Source: Okeania sp. SIO1I7 (GTDB taxonomy: Bacteria; Cyanobacteriota; Cyanobacteriia; Cyanobacteriales; Microcoleaceae). Taken from it: a stretch of 64,000 nucleotides of DNA. Positions within the stretch are counted from its first letter, which is position 1, and each line of letters opens with the position of its first letter. Below, piece after piece: positions 54,373-62,324 of this stretch. Location of the stretch: positions 124,001 to 188,000 of the forward strand of contig JAAHGF010000003.1 of NCBI GenBank assembly GCA_010672585.1, written 5' to 3'. The position numbers were made by a program, and so were the translations under genes. The notes under the pieces were generated by a model that did not search any database, was not told the origin of the DNA, and saw nothing but the letters and a program-made list of their open reading frames with translations.

Positions 54373-54678
54373 TTAATTGTTAATATCACTTCCAAATAAA
54401 GACTCTAAATTACGATATCCACTAACTATTCTCACGATTTCTATTTCTACCTCAGTTACTTGATAAAAAATAATATAACCATCTAAGGGCACACCTCTTA
54501 AATTAGGTATTATTTGAGCATAACTTCGCCCCATCTTAGGAAAGTTAATTAAGTTTTTACACTTATCATCAAAGCGTTTAATAAAACGTTCACCTGCTTC
54601 TACACTAAAGTTACTAAAATAATCAGAAATCTCATCTAGATCGCGAATAGCTGCTTGAGATAAACTATATTTATTCAC
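54373..54678 (-). CDS. parE: ParE/RelE-type toxin
   Basis: 101 aa. ISDYFSNFSVEAGERFIKRFDDKC, LINFPKMGRSY and VPLDGYIIFYQVTEVEIEIVRIVSGYR fit the ParE/RelE plasmid-stabilisation fold, a compact alpha/beta toxin that hits gyrase (ParE) or ribosomes (RelE). Overlaps the antitoxin gene by 8 bases (54671-54678), the normal antitoxin-first order. Basic residues near the C-terminus (RIVSGYRNL) are consistent with the toxin active face. Confidence 0.88.
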   Translation of the reverse strand: MNKYSLSQAAIRDLDEISDYFSNFSVEAGERFIKRFDDKCKNLINFPKMGRSYAQIIPNLRGVPLDGYIIFYQVTEVEIEIVRIVSGYRNLESLFGSDINN

Positions 54679-54946
54679 CTAAATTTTCCTCTCGCAACCG
54701 CTGAAATTTTTGCTTTAATTGTGCAATAACAATTTCTCCATCAACTTTTTCACCCTTTTCTAATTGTTCTAAACCTACTTTGACTTGAGCGCGAGTTTCA
54801 TCAAGCCATTCTTGATAATCTTGTTCTTGTTTTTCTAATAGTTTTAAAGCGACATCAATCGCCTGTTGAATATTGGTATATCTTCCCTTAGTAATTTGGG
54901 ATTGAAGAAATTTTTCTTGTTCGGGAGTTAAGATAATATTCATCAT
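54671..54946 (-). CDS. parD: ParD-like ribbon-helix-helix antitoxin
   Basis: 91 aa: MMNIILTPEQEKFLQSQI (beta strand and first helix) then GRYTNIQQAIDVALKLLE is the ribbon-helix-helix DNA-binding part; the charged C-terminal half (EKVDGEIVIAQLKQKFQRL) wraps the toxin. First gene of the pair; two ATGs in tandem at the start. A dead copy is at 61255-61511, 6.5 kb away. Confidence 0.88.
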   Translation of the reverse strand: MMNIILTPEQEKFLQSQITKGRYTNIQQAIDVALKLLEKQEQDYQEWLDETRAQVKVGLEQLEKGEKVDGEIVIAQLKQKFQRLREENLGE

Positions 54947-55095
54947 CCAATTTAAAAAATAAACTATATTTAATTCTATCCTTTATTCAGGATTTATCTT
55001 ACAAAAAAAGAGCTAAAAAGAGCTGAAATAGAACGTAAGGATTCAGCAGTCAGAGTAACACACCAAAAATCAACAATTGTAGTCAACCAAAATAA
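54947..55095. other. short intergenic spacer
   Basis: AT-rich, probably carrying the parDE promoter and operator near 54947-54990. Nothing else recognised. Confidence 0.3.
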
Positions 55096-55473
55096 TCATT
55101 TTTTCCTTGCTTGACGCTTGGTTTTCCTTTCTATCAGTTTAACTCGAACTGCTTCATATCCTGGACGGGGAGGACTGGCCGCAATTTTTGCCAAGCGATC
55201 GCGATTCCGTTCTTCCCAATATGCTCGAATTTCTTCTGCCATCCTCAAAACTTCCTGATACTCTGCTTCTACTTCTACTTGATGGTTTTTAATATAAGAA
55301 AGAACACCATGGAGTTCTTCCTCAGTAAGGTCGAAAGCATCGCGAATGTACTTGGGTGGATACTCAGCTTTGAGATAATCCATAATGTCATAGAGAGTAA
55401 TACGAGTACCTGAAATCGTCAGACCTCTTTCAGTACGGATAATAATTGCTTCTTTGTTAGGTTGGTTTATCAT
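55096..55473 (-). CDS. DUF433 family protein
   Basis: 125 aa. N-terminal DUF433 helix-turn-helix (RTERGLTISGTRITLYDIMDYL, YPPKYIRDAFDLTEEELHGVLSYI), a domain also seen in VapB45-like antitoxins. The C-terminus is unusually long and basic (KLIERKTKRQARKK). No toxin gene is adjacent except the separate parDE pair; a DUF5615-type PIN-like partner is missing, so it is an orphan or has another role. ATG preceded by AAGGAATAT (GGAAT 4-8 bases upstream). Confidence 0.8.
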   Translation of the reverse strand: MINQPNKEAIIIRTERGLTISGTRITLYDIMDYLKAEYPPKYIRDAFDLTEEELHGVLSYIKNHQVEVEAEYQEVLRMAEEIRAYWEERNRDRLAKIAASPPRPGYEAVRVKLIERKTKRQARKK

Positions 55474-55554
55474 ATTCCTTGTGGTATGAAAAATTTCAGC
55501 AGTCTTGTTTCCATTGTACTTTATATTTTGTTATAATAAATATTCTTAACTTCC

Positions 55555-55649
55555 TGGTAAAGATGTAGAAATATTAGACTCTCTTGAAACATTATCTGGA
55601 GATGATATTTTACCAGGATTTATATTAGATATGATAATAATTTGGTAGT
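55555..55649 (+). pseudogene. 3'-end fragment of a Uma2 gene
   Basis: Codes for GKDVEILDSLETLSGDDILPG and then FILDMIIIW plus stop (shown in two parts), matching the last 30 residues of the two intact Uma2 genes to its right with few changes. There is nothing of the earlier part of the gene. It marks a third unit of the tandem array, mostly deleted. Confidence 0.85.
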
Positions 55650-55674
55650 TAACTCTGAGGAAAAAATAACCAAA

Positions 55675-56250
55675 ATGACAAATTTGACTATCGAGCTTAA
55701 TTCAGTAATTGACATGACAGAAGAACAATTTTTTCAACTCTGTCAAAAAAACCCGGATTTAAGATTTGAAAGAAATGCTAAAGGAGATTTAATTATTATG
55801 TCGCCGACGGGAGGAAAAACTGGAAATCGAAATGGCAGATTAACCCAACAATTATTTAACTGGGCAGACAGAAATCAACTTGGTATTCCTTTTGATTCAT
55901 CAGCAGGTTTTAACCTCCCAAATGGCTCTAACTTTTCTCCCGATGCTTCCTGGATAACTATAGAAAAATGGAATAATTTAACTCCCGAACAAAGAACGAA
56001 ATTTTTACCTCTTTGCCCTGATTTTTTAATCGAATTAATGTCACCTTCCGACAGCTTACCTAAAACTAGAGAAAAAATGAAAGAATATCTGGAAAATGGA
56101 ATGCAGTTGGGTTGGTTAATTAATCCTAAAAATCAGCAAGTAGAAATTTATCGTGCTGGTAAAGATGTGGAAATATTAGACTCTCCTGAAATATTATCTG
56201 GTGAAGATGTTTTGCCTGGATTTATATTAGATATGACAAAAATTTGGTAG
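55675..56250 (+). CDS. Uma2 family restriction-endonuclease-like protein, tandem copy A
   Basis: 191 aa from the ATG at 55675 (MTNLTIELNSV), chosen because copy B starts there; an earlier frame from 55642 reads into the spacer. Recognised by MTEEQFFQLCQKNPDLRFE, GDLIIMSPTGG, FSPDASWI and CPDFLIELMSPSD (PD...ELM nuclease residues). It is paired with copy B 602 bases later; first ~60 and last ~95 residues are nearly identical, while the middle (residues about 62-92) differs. Confidence 0.88.
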   Translation: MTNLTIELNSVIDMTEEQFFQLCQKNPDLRFERNAKGDLIIMSPTGGKTGNRNGRLTQQLFNWADRNQLGIPFDSSAGFNLPNGSNFSPDASWITIEKWNNLTPEQRTKFLPLCPDFLIELMSPSDSLPKTREKMKEYLENGMQLGWLINPKNQQVEIYRAGKDVEILDSPEILSGEDVLPGFILDMTKIW

Positions 56251-56276
56251 TTAACTCTGAGGAATAAATAACCACA

Positions 56277-56852
56277 ATGACAAATTTGACTATCGAGCTT
56301 AACTCAGTAATTGACATGACAGAAGAACAATTTTTTCAACTCTGTCAAAAAAACCCGGATTTAAGATTTGAAAGAAATTCTCAAGGAGATTTAATTATTA
56401 TGTCGCCGACGGGAGGAGAAACTGGAAGTTATAACGCTGGATTAATTTCTAAAATTTGGATTTGGAATGAGCAAAGAAAGCTAGGTATAGTTTTCGACTC
56501 ATCCACAGGTTTTCAACTCCCAAATGGCTCTAACCGTTCTCCCGATGCTTCCTGGATAACTATAGAAAAATGGAATAATTTAACTCCCGAACAAAGAACT
56601 AAATTCTTACCTCTTTGCCCTGATTTTTTAATCGAATTAATGTCACCTTCCGACAGCTTACCTAAAACTCAAGAAAAAATGAAAGAATATCTGGAAAATG
56701 GAATGCAGTTGGGTTGGTTAATTAATCCTAAAAATCGGCAAGTAGAAATTTATCGTGCTGGTAAAGATGTGGAAATATTAGACTCTCCTGAAGTATTATC
56801 TGGTGAAGATGTTTTGCCTGGATTTATATTAGATATGACAATAATTTGGTAG
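56277..56852 (+). CDS. Uma2 family restriction-endonuclease-like protein, tandem copy B
   Basis: 191 aa, same start and same end as copy A, 26 bases downstream of it. Differences cluster between residues 44-50 and 58-92 (GETGSYNAGLISKIWIWNE here against GKTGNRNGRLTQQLFNWAD in A). Flanking spacers are also duplicated (TAGTTAACTCTGAGGAA). Role unknown; the family is expanded in cyanobacteria and lacks a proven target. Confidence 0.88.
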   Translation: MTNLTIELNSVIDMTEEQFFQLCQKNPDLRFERNSQGDLIIMSPTGGETGSYNAGLISKIWIWNEQRKLGIVFDSSTGFQLPNGSNRSPDASWITIEKWNNLTPEQRTKFLPLCPDFLIELMSPSDSLPKTQEKMKEYLENGMQLGWLINPKNRQVEIYRAGKDVEILDSPEVLSGEDVLPGFILDMTIIW

Positions 56853-56941
56853 TTAAAATTGTAAATTTATCGACAGATACTGAAAAATTATCGAAATTTT
56901 TGTTGCGCGATCGCTAACTTTTTCACAAATAGACATAAAAC

Positions 56942-57403
56942 ATGGTTAATCAAATTACCGATCTAAAATTACTGTATGAAGAAGATTATTTTCTGTGGTT
57001 AGAAGAAACAATCAAACTACTAAATAATCGTCAATTAGAAGACCTAGATTATGAAAACTTAATTGAAGAATTAGAAGCCTTGGGTAGAAGTGAAAAAAGT
57101 GCTGTTGAAAGTTTTGTGACTTTAATTATTCAACATCTCCTCCTTTATCAATATTGGGAGGAAGAAAGAGCTAATAACTCTAGGCATTGGCGTGGAGAAA
57201 TTTTTGCTTTTCGGACTCAATTAGAATACAAACTCACAACAAATTTACAAAATCATTTAGCTGAACGACTTGACTATCTTTATAGTAAAGCTAGAAAAAG
57301 CGCTCAAATTAAATCAGAACTTCAATTACCAGAAATTAACCCTTATTCTCTGGAACAGATATTGGATGAAGATTGGCTACCAGATTCAATAATGAATAAT
57401 TAA
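56942..57403 (+). CDS. DUF29 family protein, copy 2
   Basis: 153 aa near-duplicate of the protein at 53799-54245, with the same leader and the same start (MVNQITDLKLLYEEDYFLWL against MVNKITDLKLLYEEDYFLWL), but a few extra C-terminal residues (DSIMNN) drawn from an AATAATGAATAATT repeat at the gene end. Downstream is a 120-bp spacer with this repeat array and the terminator-like hairpin of the next gene. Confidence 0.88.
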   Translation: MVNQITDLKLLYEEDYFLWLEETIKLLNNRQLEDLDYENLIEELEALGRSEKSAVESFVTLIIQHLLLYQYWEEERANNSRHWRGEIFAFRTQLEYKLTTNLQNHLAERLDYLYSKARKSAQIKSELQLPEINPYSLEQILDEDWLPDSIMNN

Positions 57404-57487
57404 TAATGAATAATTAATAATTACCTCTTCTTATAAAGAAAATGTAGTTAAAACTTACAAATCATGTTTCTTTGATCAGCTAAAATA

Positions 57488-57513
57488 TCAAAAAGAGGTT
57501 TGCTCTCCAAACC
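57488..57513 (-). terminator. rho-independent terminator-like hairpin after the membrane-protein gene
   Basis: On the minus strand, GGTTTG-GAGAG-CAAACC is followed by TCTTTTTG. It lies 14 bases past the stop of the gene at 57527-58510. A longer relative with a perfect 8-bp stem is at 62564-62587. Confidence 0.6.
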
Positions 57514-57526
57514 CCTACAGATACAA

Positions 57527-58510
57527 TTAATTTTTGGCTGATTTATTTGATTTTACATTGATTAAACTATTCAGAATTCCAAACCAAAAAGGTGCTCCCT
57601 GAGAAATCGCAATAATACTTAAAATCCATCCTGTAACTACTTTTATAACATTAGAAAAATTCAAGGGTGTGAACTGTGCTTTTAGTGGTTCTGAAAGGTT
57701 CCATCCAACGGGCAAATTATCAATTCCATCTACAACATCTAGAATACTTGAAATACAAGTTTGAACTTCAGTATCATTATTGACTTCCGAACATGAATTT
57801 AATTGAGAGTTTGAAACTACTGCTTCGGTTACTCTATTACTTATGGTTGAGGTAATTTCGCTTTTTGATAATTTGTTGATAATATTTACTGTGTCAATAT
57901 TGAACATCAAAACAACTATTACAGATAATATAATGGAAATATATTTTGATTTTCTAAGGTAATTTTCTTGAGCATATTCTATTGCTCTATTAAACCAAGA
58001 CTCAAGTTCTTGCTCTAAATATTGAAGCTGCTCTCCTTTGTCTTGAAATTTATTGATTGCTCTTTGTGCAATTGCAGAAAGGTCTCGTTTCATTTTGTCA
58101 GAAAAATGACAATCACTGCTATTAATATCTTCAACTATTTTCTCCAATCCATACTCATTGTAGAAATGTCTATTTTTATAGTTTAATTCTGTTGCTACTA
58201 GCTCGATCAAATCAGTAACAAACTGTTTAGCAGATATTTTTTCTATTCCCCCAGATTTTGGTGCTTTCTTTTTGTTTGATGATAGAGATCGACCGAAAGA
58301 CTGTAAGTATTTTCGATAAAATTTTTCTGTATAAGATTCCTCTTGTTTTGGTTCCTCTCCTAACAAACGATAAATAGTGTCTTTTAAGTTATGAGCTTTT
58401 AAGTCAAAGAATAAAACAATTTGTTCCTGAATTGCATAAGTGATAAAACTAGCAGCTAAATAAATAAAAGCTAGGGCAATTGCGATGGTGATGATAGTAG
58501 ATAAACTCAT
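57527..58510 (-). CDS. hypothetical membrane protein
   Basis: 327 aa with three predicted spans: about 5-27 (ITIAIALAFIYLAASFITYAI), 188-206 (IISIILSVIVVLMF-like) and 285-312 (GWILSIIAISQGAPFWFGIL). Between spans 1 and 2 there is a ~150-residue cytoplasmic helical region with many charged residues; between 2 and 3 a Cys-containing loop. The end AISQGAPFWFGILNSLINV recalls a widespread uncharacterised membrane-protein group. Together with the genes at 58900, 59984 and 61614, all on the same strand, it may form a small functional set. Function unknown. Confidence 0.65.
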   Translation of the reverse strand: MSLSTIITIAIALAFIYLAASFITYAIQEQIVLFFDLKAHNLKDTIYRLLGEEPKQEESYTEKFYRKYLQSFGRSLSSNKKKAPKSGGIEKISAKQFVTDLIELVATELNYKNRHFYNEYGLEKIVEDINSSDCHFSDKMKRDLSAIAQRAINKFQDKGEQLQYLEQELESWFNRAIEYAQENYLRKSKYISIILSVIVVLMFNIDTVNIINKLSKSEITSTISNRVTEAVVSNSQLNSCSEVNNDTEVQTCISSILDVVDGIDNLPVGWNLSEPLKAQFTPLNFSNVIKVVTGWILSIIAISQGAPFWFGILNSLINVKSNKSAKN

Positions 58511-58899
58511 AATTATCTTTAGTTTTAGACTGTAATATTTGAACGGTTTTTGACAATAATTGAAAAGTGGTGTTGGTGAATTTAGCTATGATTTTCGTGC
58601 TTAGGGAACAGGTGGGGACGTTCCCATTTTTGTTATGCAACGTCACTACAGATTATTTCGTTTACGGGTTGTTCAAGACCTTATTTCTAAGAGGTAAGCA
58701 TTTCCTGCGGACTGCTGCGCAAACAGGTATTAGCTGTCAGCTATCAGCTTTTAAAACCTCAACCTTAAGGAGGAGATTTAAACGAATATAGTCCTGAAAA
58801 CTGACTTTTCTAGTAATATAAAATTTCTCAATAATAAAGCTTTTATCAAAAACTAAAAGCAATAGCTGATGGCTGATGGCTGACGGCTGAATGCTTACG
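58511..58899. other. spacer
   Basis: An imperfect GGGACGTTCCC...CAACGTC element (58612-58650), a CTGCGCAAACAGGTATT element (58708-58725) like ones at 41020 and 51410, and a GGCTGAT heptamer array (58864-58892). No gene seen. Confidence 0.45.
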
Positions 58900-59778
58900 C
58901 TAAGAGTAACTCAGTTTTCTTTCTGAAATGGTTCGCCATTTTAAAGTTCTAGATTTAGATACTATTGTTGGTCGCTCTAATTTTAAGTTTCTGGAAGAAG
59001 TTTTGAGAATTCCTAATTGCGAAAGAATCCACTGCACTGATTTTTCTCCTTTCCAGTAATCACTATGAGTGTAGTTTTCCATGTCTTTGGTATTAGACCA
59101 AACTTCCTTTTTAGGATTTCCTTTGAAACCTACAGCTTGCTCGAATCCTTCTCCTGCTAACATTTGACCAATGGGAAAAGTATGTTCTAAAACCCAATCT
59201 TCTTTTGAGTATAAGATACGATATTTTTCTGTAGAAGAAATACTAGGATTTAATTGTTGACCTGGTTGTACCATGGACACTGGAACAGCAGCAGCCATTA
59301 AAAAAACTTCCAATTTAAAGTTAGTTTTTATGGTCTTTTTTAAAGCTTCAAGTAATAAACGACACCCTAAAGAATGTCCTATTAAAATAATACGAGGTTG
59401 CTTATTACTTGCCGAAAAATTTAATTTTTTCAAATATTCAGCAAGCTTTTCTCCACAATTTTTAGCAACACTTACTGTTTGAAAATAAGATAATTTACTA
59501 TCAAGTTGATCCGGTTTATTGGAAGGCCAAATCAACCAATAGATTGCTTTGTTTAATGTTGATAATTGATTAGAGTATTTATTAAAATTTTTTTGAAACT
59601 CTTTGTATGCTTCTTCCGCTCCTTCTTCTGAAACATTATATCCATGAGTTAGAATAATCATGTCACTAGAAGTTATCGTAGTTTTACCACGAACTTCTTC
59701 TCTGATTGCATATTTATTTTCATCTTGTCTGAGGGTTATTATTCGATCTTTACTTTTCTGATTGTTATCTTTGAGCAT
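58900..59778 (-). CDS. alpha/beta hydrolase
   Basis: 292 aa. The nucleophile elbow GHSLG (134-138, Ser136) follows a strand PRIILIGHSLGCR, and THGYNVS (44-50) matches the oxyanion loop of DUF900-type alpha/beta hydrolases. A distal histidine is expected near HSDYWKG (about residue 235-240). The C-terminal 45 residues are basic (ILKTSSRNLKLERP, SRTLKWRTISERK). No signal peptide, so cytoplasmic. Substrate unknown. Neighbours are membrane proteins of unknown function on the same strand. Confidence 0.75.
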   Translation of the reverse strand: MLKDNNQKSKDRIITLRQDENKYAIREEVRGKTTITSSDMIILTHGYNVSEEGAEEAYKEFQKNFNKYSNQLSTLNKAIYWLIWPSNKPDQLDSKLSYFQTVSVAKNCGEKLAEYLKKLNFSASNKQPRIILIGHSLGCRLLLEALKKTIKTNFKLEVFLMAAAVPVSMVQPGQQLNPSISSTEKYRILYSKEDWVLEHTFPIGQMLAGEGFEQAVGFKGNPKKEVWSNTKDMENYTHSDYWKGEKSVQWILSQLGILKTSSRNLKLERPTIVSKSRTLKWRTISERKLSYS

Positions 59779-59849
59779 TTTCAGATATTGTTAATATTTA
59801 ATATATAGTAATATGATTTTAGTTGTGATATATTGGAGACTGTTGTTTT

Positions 59850-59885
59850 AGGGAATAGGGAATAGGGAATAGGGAATAGGGAATA
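59850..59885. repeat. AGGGAAT heptamer array
   Basis: Five copies of AGGGAAT (GGGAATA) between the hydrolase gene and the next minus-strand gene. Confidence 0.85.
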
Positions 59886-59983
59886 CATAAGAATAAGATA
59901 ACTGCTATATTCTATACTTCAAAGGAACACTTCAATTCTCACATCTGGTTCCTAATTGCTATATACTTATCTTGAAATTATTT

Positions 59984-60727
59984 CTATCTTTTACCTAGTA
60001 TATTGAGTAAGAAATTACGAATTGTCGGAGCTAAAGATCCTGATATCACAGAAACGGCCAAAACCAGTATTCTTTCTTCTGTGCTATTCCCAACCGACCA
60101 CGTAGTGGGTACTGTTAATAACCCCTGTGAAAGTACAAAACTGATCACTATTGAAAAAATATAGTCTACTTTGAGCCACCACTGAGCTAGAGTAATTTGA
60201 AGATCGTCAATACCTCTATCTGCGCTATTAAATACCTGTTCCTCTATCATAGCTAAATCGTTTTGTTCCTCATTCGATAAGTCTTGAGCATTTTTATTTT
60301 TTAATTTTTCTAAATTTTCTGGATATACATCGCGAGCAAATATATCTAATAAAGCACCCTCTCCGGAATCAAGTTGATTCCGTAAAGCATTGGTAATCTG
60401 ACCACATAGCTGTTGATAGGGAAGAGAATAAATATTCGATCCATTACCCATCCCTACCGAACGTTGAAAAGCAGTCATCTTCTCTTTAACAGGAGTAAGA
60501 TTTCTCCCGATCATCCATTGTCTAATAATTAATCTTTGTACCCAAGAACGAATTCCGAAATTGTAAAAAGCTTCTGTTAAGATAGCTGTGAGAATTGACT
60601 GCATCAGAATAGTGCTAGCAACATACCATGTTGTATGATGTAATTGCTCTACACAAGCTTGGTATTGGTCTATACTTATATCTTTTATTATTCCGTTTCC
60701 GTTGTGGGGGCATGTGGAATCATTCAT
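59984..60727 (-). CDS. hypothetical membrane protein
   Basis: 247 aa with a hydrophobic segment near residues 34-56, a second at about 190-212 and a third at the C-terminus (ILVLAVSVISGSLAPTIRNFLL). A central soluble part (EGALLDIFARDVYPENLEKLKNKN) is helical. The last segment is comparable in position to the end of the protein at 57527-58510. I do not recognise a family. Same strand as its neighbours. Confidence 0.6.
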   Translation of the reverse strand: MNDSTCPHNGNGIIKDISIDQYQACVEQLHHTTWYVASTILMQSILTAILTEAFYNFGIRSWVQRLIIRQWMIGRNLTPVKEKMTAFQRSVGMGNGSNIYSLPYQQLCGQITNALRNQLDSGEGALLDIFARDVYPENLEKLKNKNAQDLSNEEQNDLAMIEEQVFNSADRGIDDLQITLAQWWLKVDYIFSIVISFVLSQGLLTVPTTWSVGNSTEERILVLAVSVISGSLAPTIRNFLLNILGKR

Positions 60728-61254
60728 TGACTTAGAGCTAATTCTTAATAATTGTACTTCTGATTATTTTAATTTAGCAAGCTATTTTCAATTAGTTAGT
60801 TTAACAATCTTTTTACATTTCTTCAAAAAATGGCTGTGAGTAAGCTCAGGATAAGTTAAAAATTTAATTATACACTTATTTTGAAAATGAAACTGTCCTG
60901 CTTCTCGGAGTAGGAAAAAGCTTGAGGGAGAGGTCTTCATTTGCCTAAACTTACCCACAAAATTAATCTAGATATGCTAATAAGTTGGGTAGAACAAAAG
61001 CGAAGTTTATCTATTAAGGATAGACCCAACAAAAAGCACTTTGTCTATTGAGTTGGGCTATCGCTATTCCAGTAATTAAGCATTAACATAAGTTAGTTTA
61101 TCCTGTCGATATTTTATCTCCAAATAAACCAACAAAGAAATTAATATTGTAGATGGTGCGTTACATTTCATTAACGCACCCTACAAAAACTTTTGCACAT
61201 ATAGCAGTAGGGTGTGTTAGCGTCAGCGTAACTGAGCGAAAATTAACATTGTAC
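60728..61254. repeat. spacer with repeated mnmG-end-like block and GTGCGTTACG repeat
   Basis: 61082-61147 (CATTAACATAAGTTAG, GTCGATATT, CCAAATAAACCAACAAAG) resembles both 62433-62503 and the codons of the last ~20 residues of mnmG (62674-62721). 61153-61235 is a pair of GGTGCGTTACATTTCATTAACGCACC-type elements of the 5885 family. An AGACCCAACAAAAAGCAC...GTTGGGCT element is at 61020-61065. No gene. Confidence 0.55.
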
Positions 61255-61511
61255 TCTCGCAACCGCTGAAATTTTTGCTTTAACTGTGCAATAACAATTT
61301 CTCCATCAACTTTTTCACCCCTTTCTAATTGTTCTAAACCTACTTTAACTTGAGCGCGAGTTTCATCAAGCCATTCTTGATAATCTTGTTCTTGTTTTTC
61401 TAATAGTTTTAAAGCGGCATCAATCGCCTGTTGAATATTGGTATATCTTCCCTTATTAATTTGGGATTGAATAAATTTTTATTGTTCGGGAGTTAAGATA
61501 ATATTCATCAT
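61255..61511 (-). pseudogene. dead parD copy, no toxin gene
   Basis: From the ATG pair ending 61511 it gives MMNIILTPEQ, then a TAA at codon 11, then KFIQSQINKGRYTNIQQAI and the whole C-terminal half (EKVDGEIVIAQLKQKFQRL in frame) up to 61255, where the match ends inside the last four codons and runs into a GTAGGGTG repeat. Nearly identical by eye to the parD at 54671-54946, including the upstream bases. No parE follows. Confidence 0.9.
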
Positions 61512-61613
61512 CCAATTTTAAAAATAAACTATATTTAATTCTATCCTTTGTGTAATTCTTTGACACATAATAAAACATTTAAGTGCTTGTTTCTCTGTGG
61601 GCATTTTCACACT
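61512..61613. other. short spacer
   Basis: Leader copied from the parD gene up to about 61552; nothing else. Confidence 0.4.
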
Positions 61614-62324
61614 TCATAAAAATGTACTCCAAATTGTTCCAACAGCATACCCCAAGTATCCAGCAATTTTTGTAACAGTAGGAAAAAGTTCATTGACCAA
61701 CTCTTTGACTTCTTTCGTAGTCTCACTTGCCTTATTCAAAGTTTCATTAATTCGTTTAATACTTTTAGCAATAGACTCTTTGTCTGGCTTAGATTCTTGC
61801 ACTTCATCTTTAGCTACTTCTAAGCGTTTTACGGACTTTTCTCGGTCAACTTTAGACAGTACAGCACAATTTTGGATTTTTTCTTCCAACTTGTTTAACA
61901 TTTCAACTACTTCGGTTGGAGTTATTTGTTTATCTGTTTCAAGGTTATGATTAAATATACCTTCGTTACCTTGAGCTGTTTGATTACTGTTTCCGGTAAC
62001 AGTTTGAGCATAATTGTTAATATCCCCTTCATTATGAGCCACACCATAATTTTCATTAATACTGATACTAGGACGATTTTCTATTACTTGTTTTAAATCT
62101 TCTAAAGATACTTCTTCAAGCATATTTTTAGCTTTTAGTTCTAAACATAAAGACAACTGATATTCAAGTGCTTCGCGCATAATATCAAGCTTAATTAGTT
62201 CTTTTTTTGTTGATTCATCTTTAAGTGTATTTTCGCGTCTGGCTTGATCATAAAGCTCTTCAAATTGTTTTCGAGTATCAAGTAACTTATGTCTAATTTC
62301 ATCTTCTGATATTTTTTTTCTCAT
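61614..62324 (-). CDS. coiled-coil protein with Asn/Gly-rich linker, effector-like tail
   Basis: 236 aa from the ATG at 62324. Residues 1-85 are charged coiled coil (KKISEDEIRHKLLDTRKQF, LEYQLSLCLELKAKNMLEE). About 95-135 is a Gly/Asn-rich linker (NYGVAHNEGDINNYAQTVTGN). The rest is helical (LNKLEEKIQNCAVLSKVDREKS, ETTKEVKELVNELFPTV) and ends in a hydrophobic helix (KIAGYLGYAVGTIWSTFL). The linker plus C-terminal helical part resemble effector-associated regions of cyanobacterial conflict-system proteins; no enzymatic domain is present. Function unproven. Confidence 0.55.
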   Translation of the reverse strand: MRKKISEDEIRHKLLDTRKQFEELYDQARRENTLKDESTKKELIKLDIMREALEYQLSLCLELKAKNMLEEVSLEDLKQVIENRPSISINENYGVAHNEGDINNYAQTVTGNSNQTAQGNEGIFNHNLETDKQITPTEVVEMLNKLEEKIQNCAVLSKVDREKSVKRLEVAKDEVQESKPDKESIAKSIKRINETLNKASETTKEVKELVNELFPTVTKIAGYLGYAVGTIWSTFL

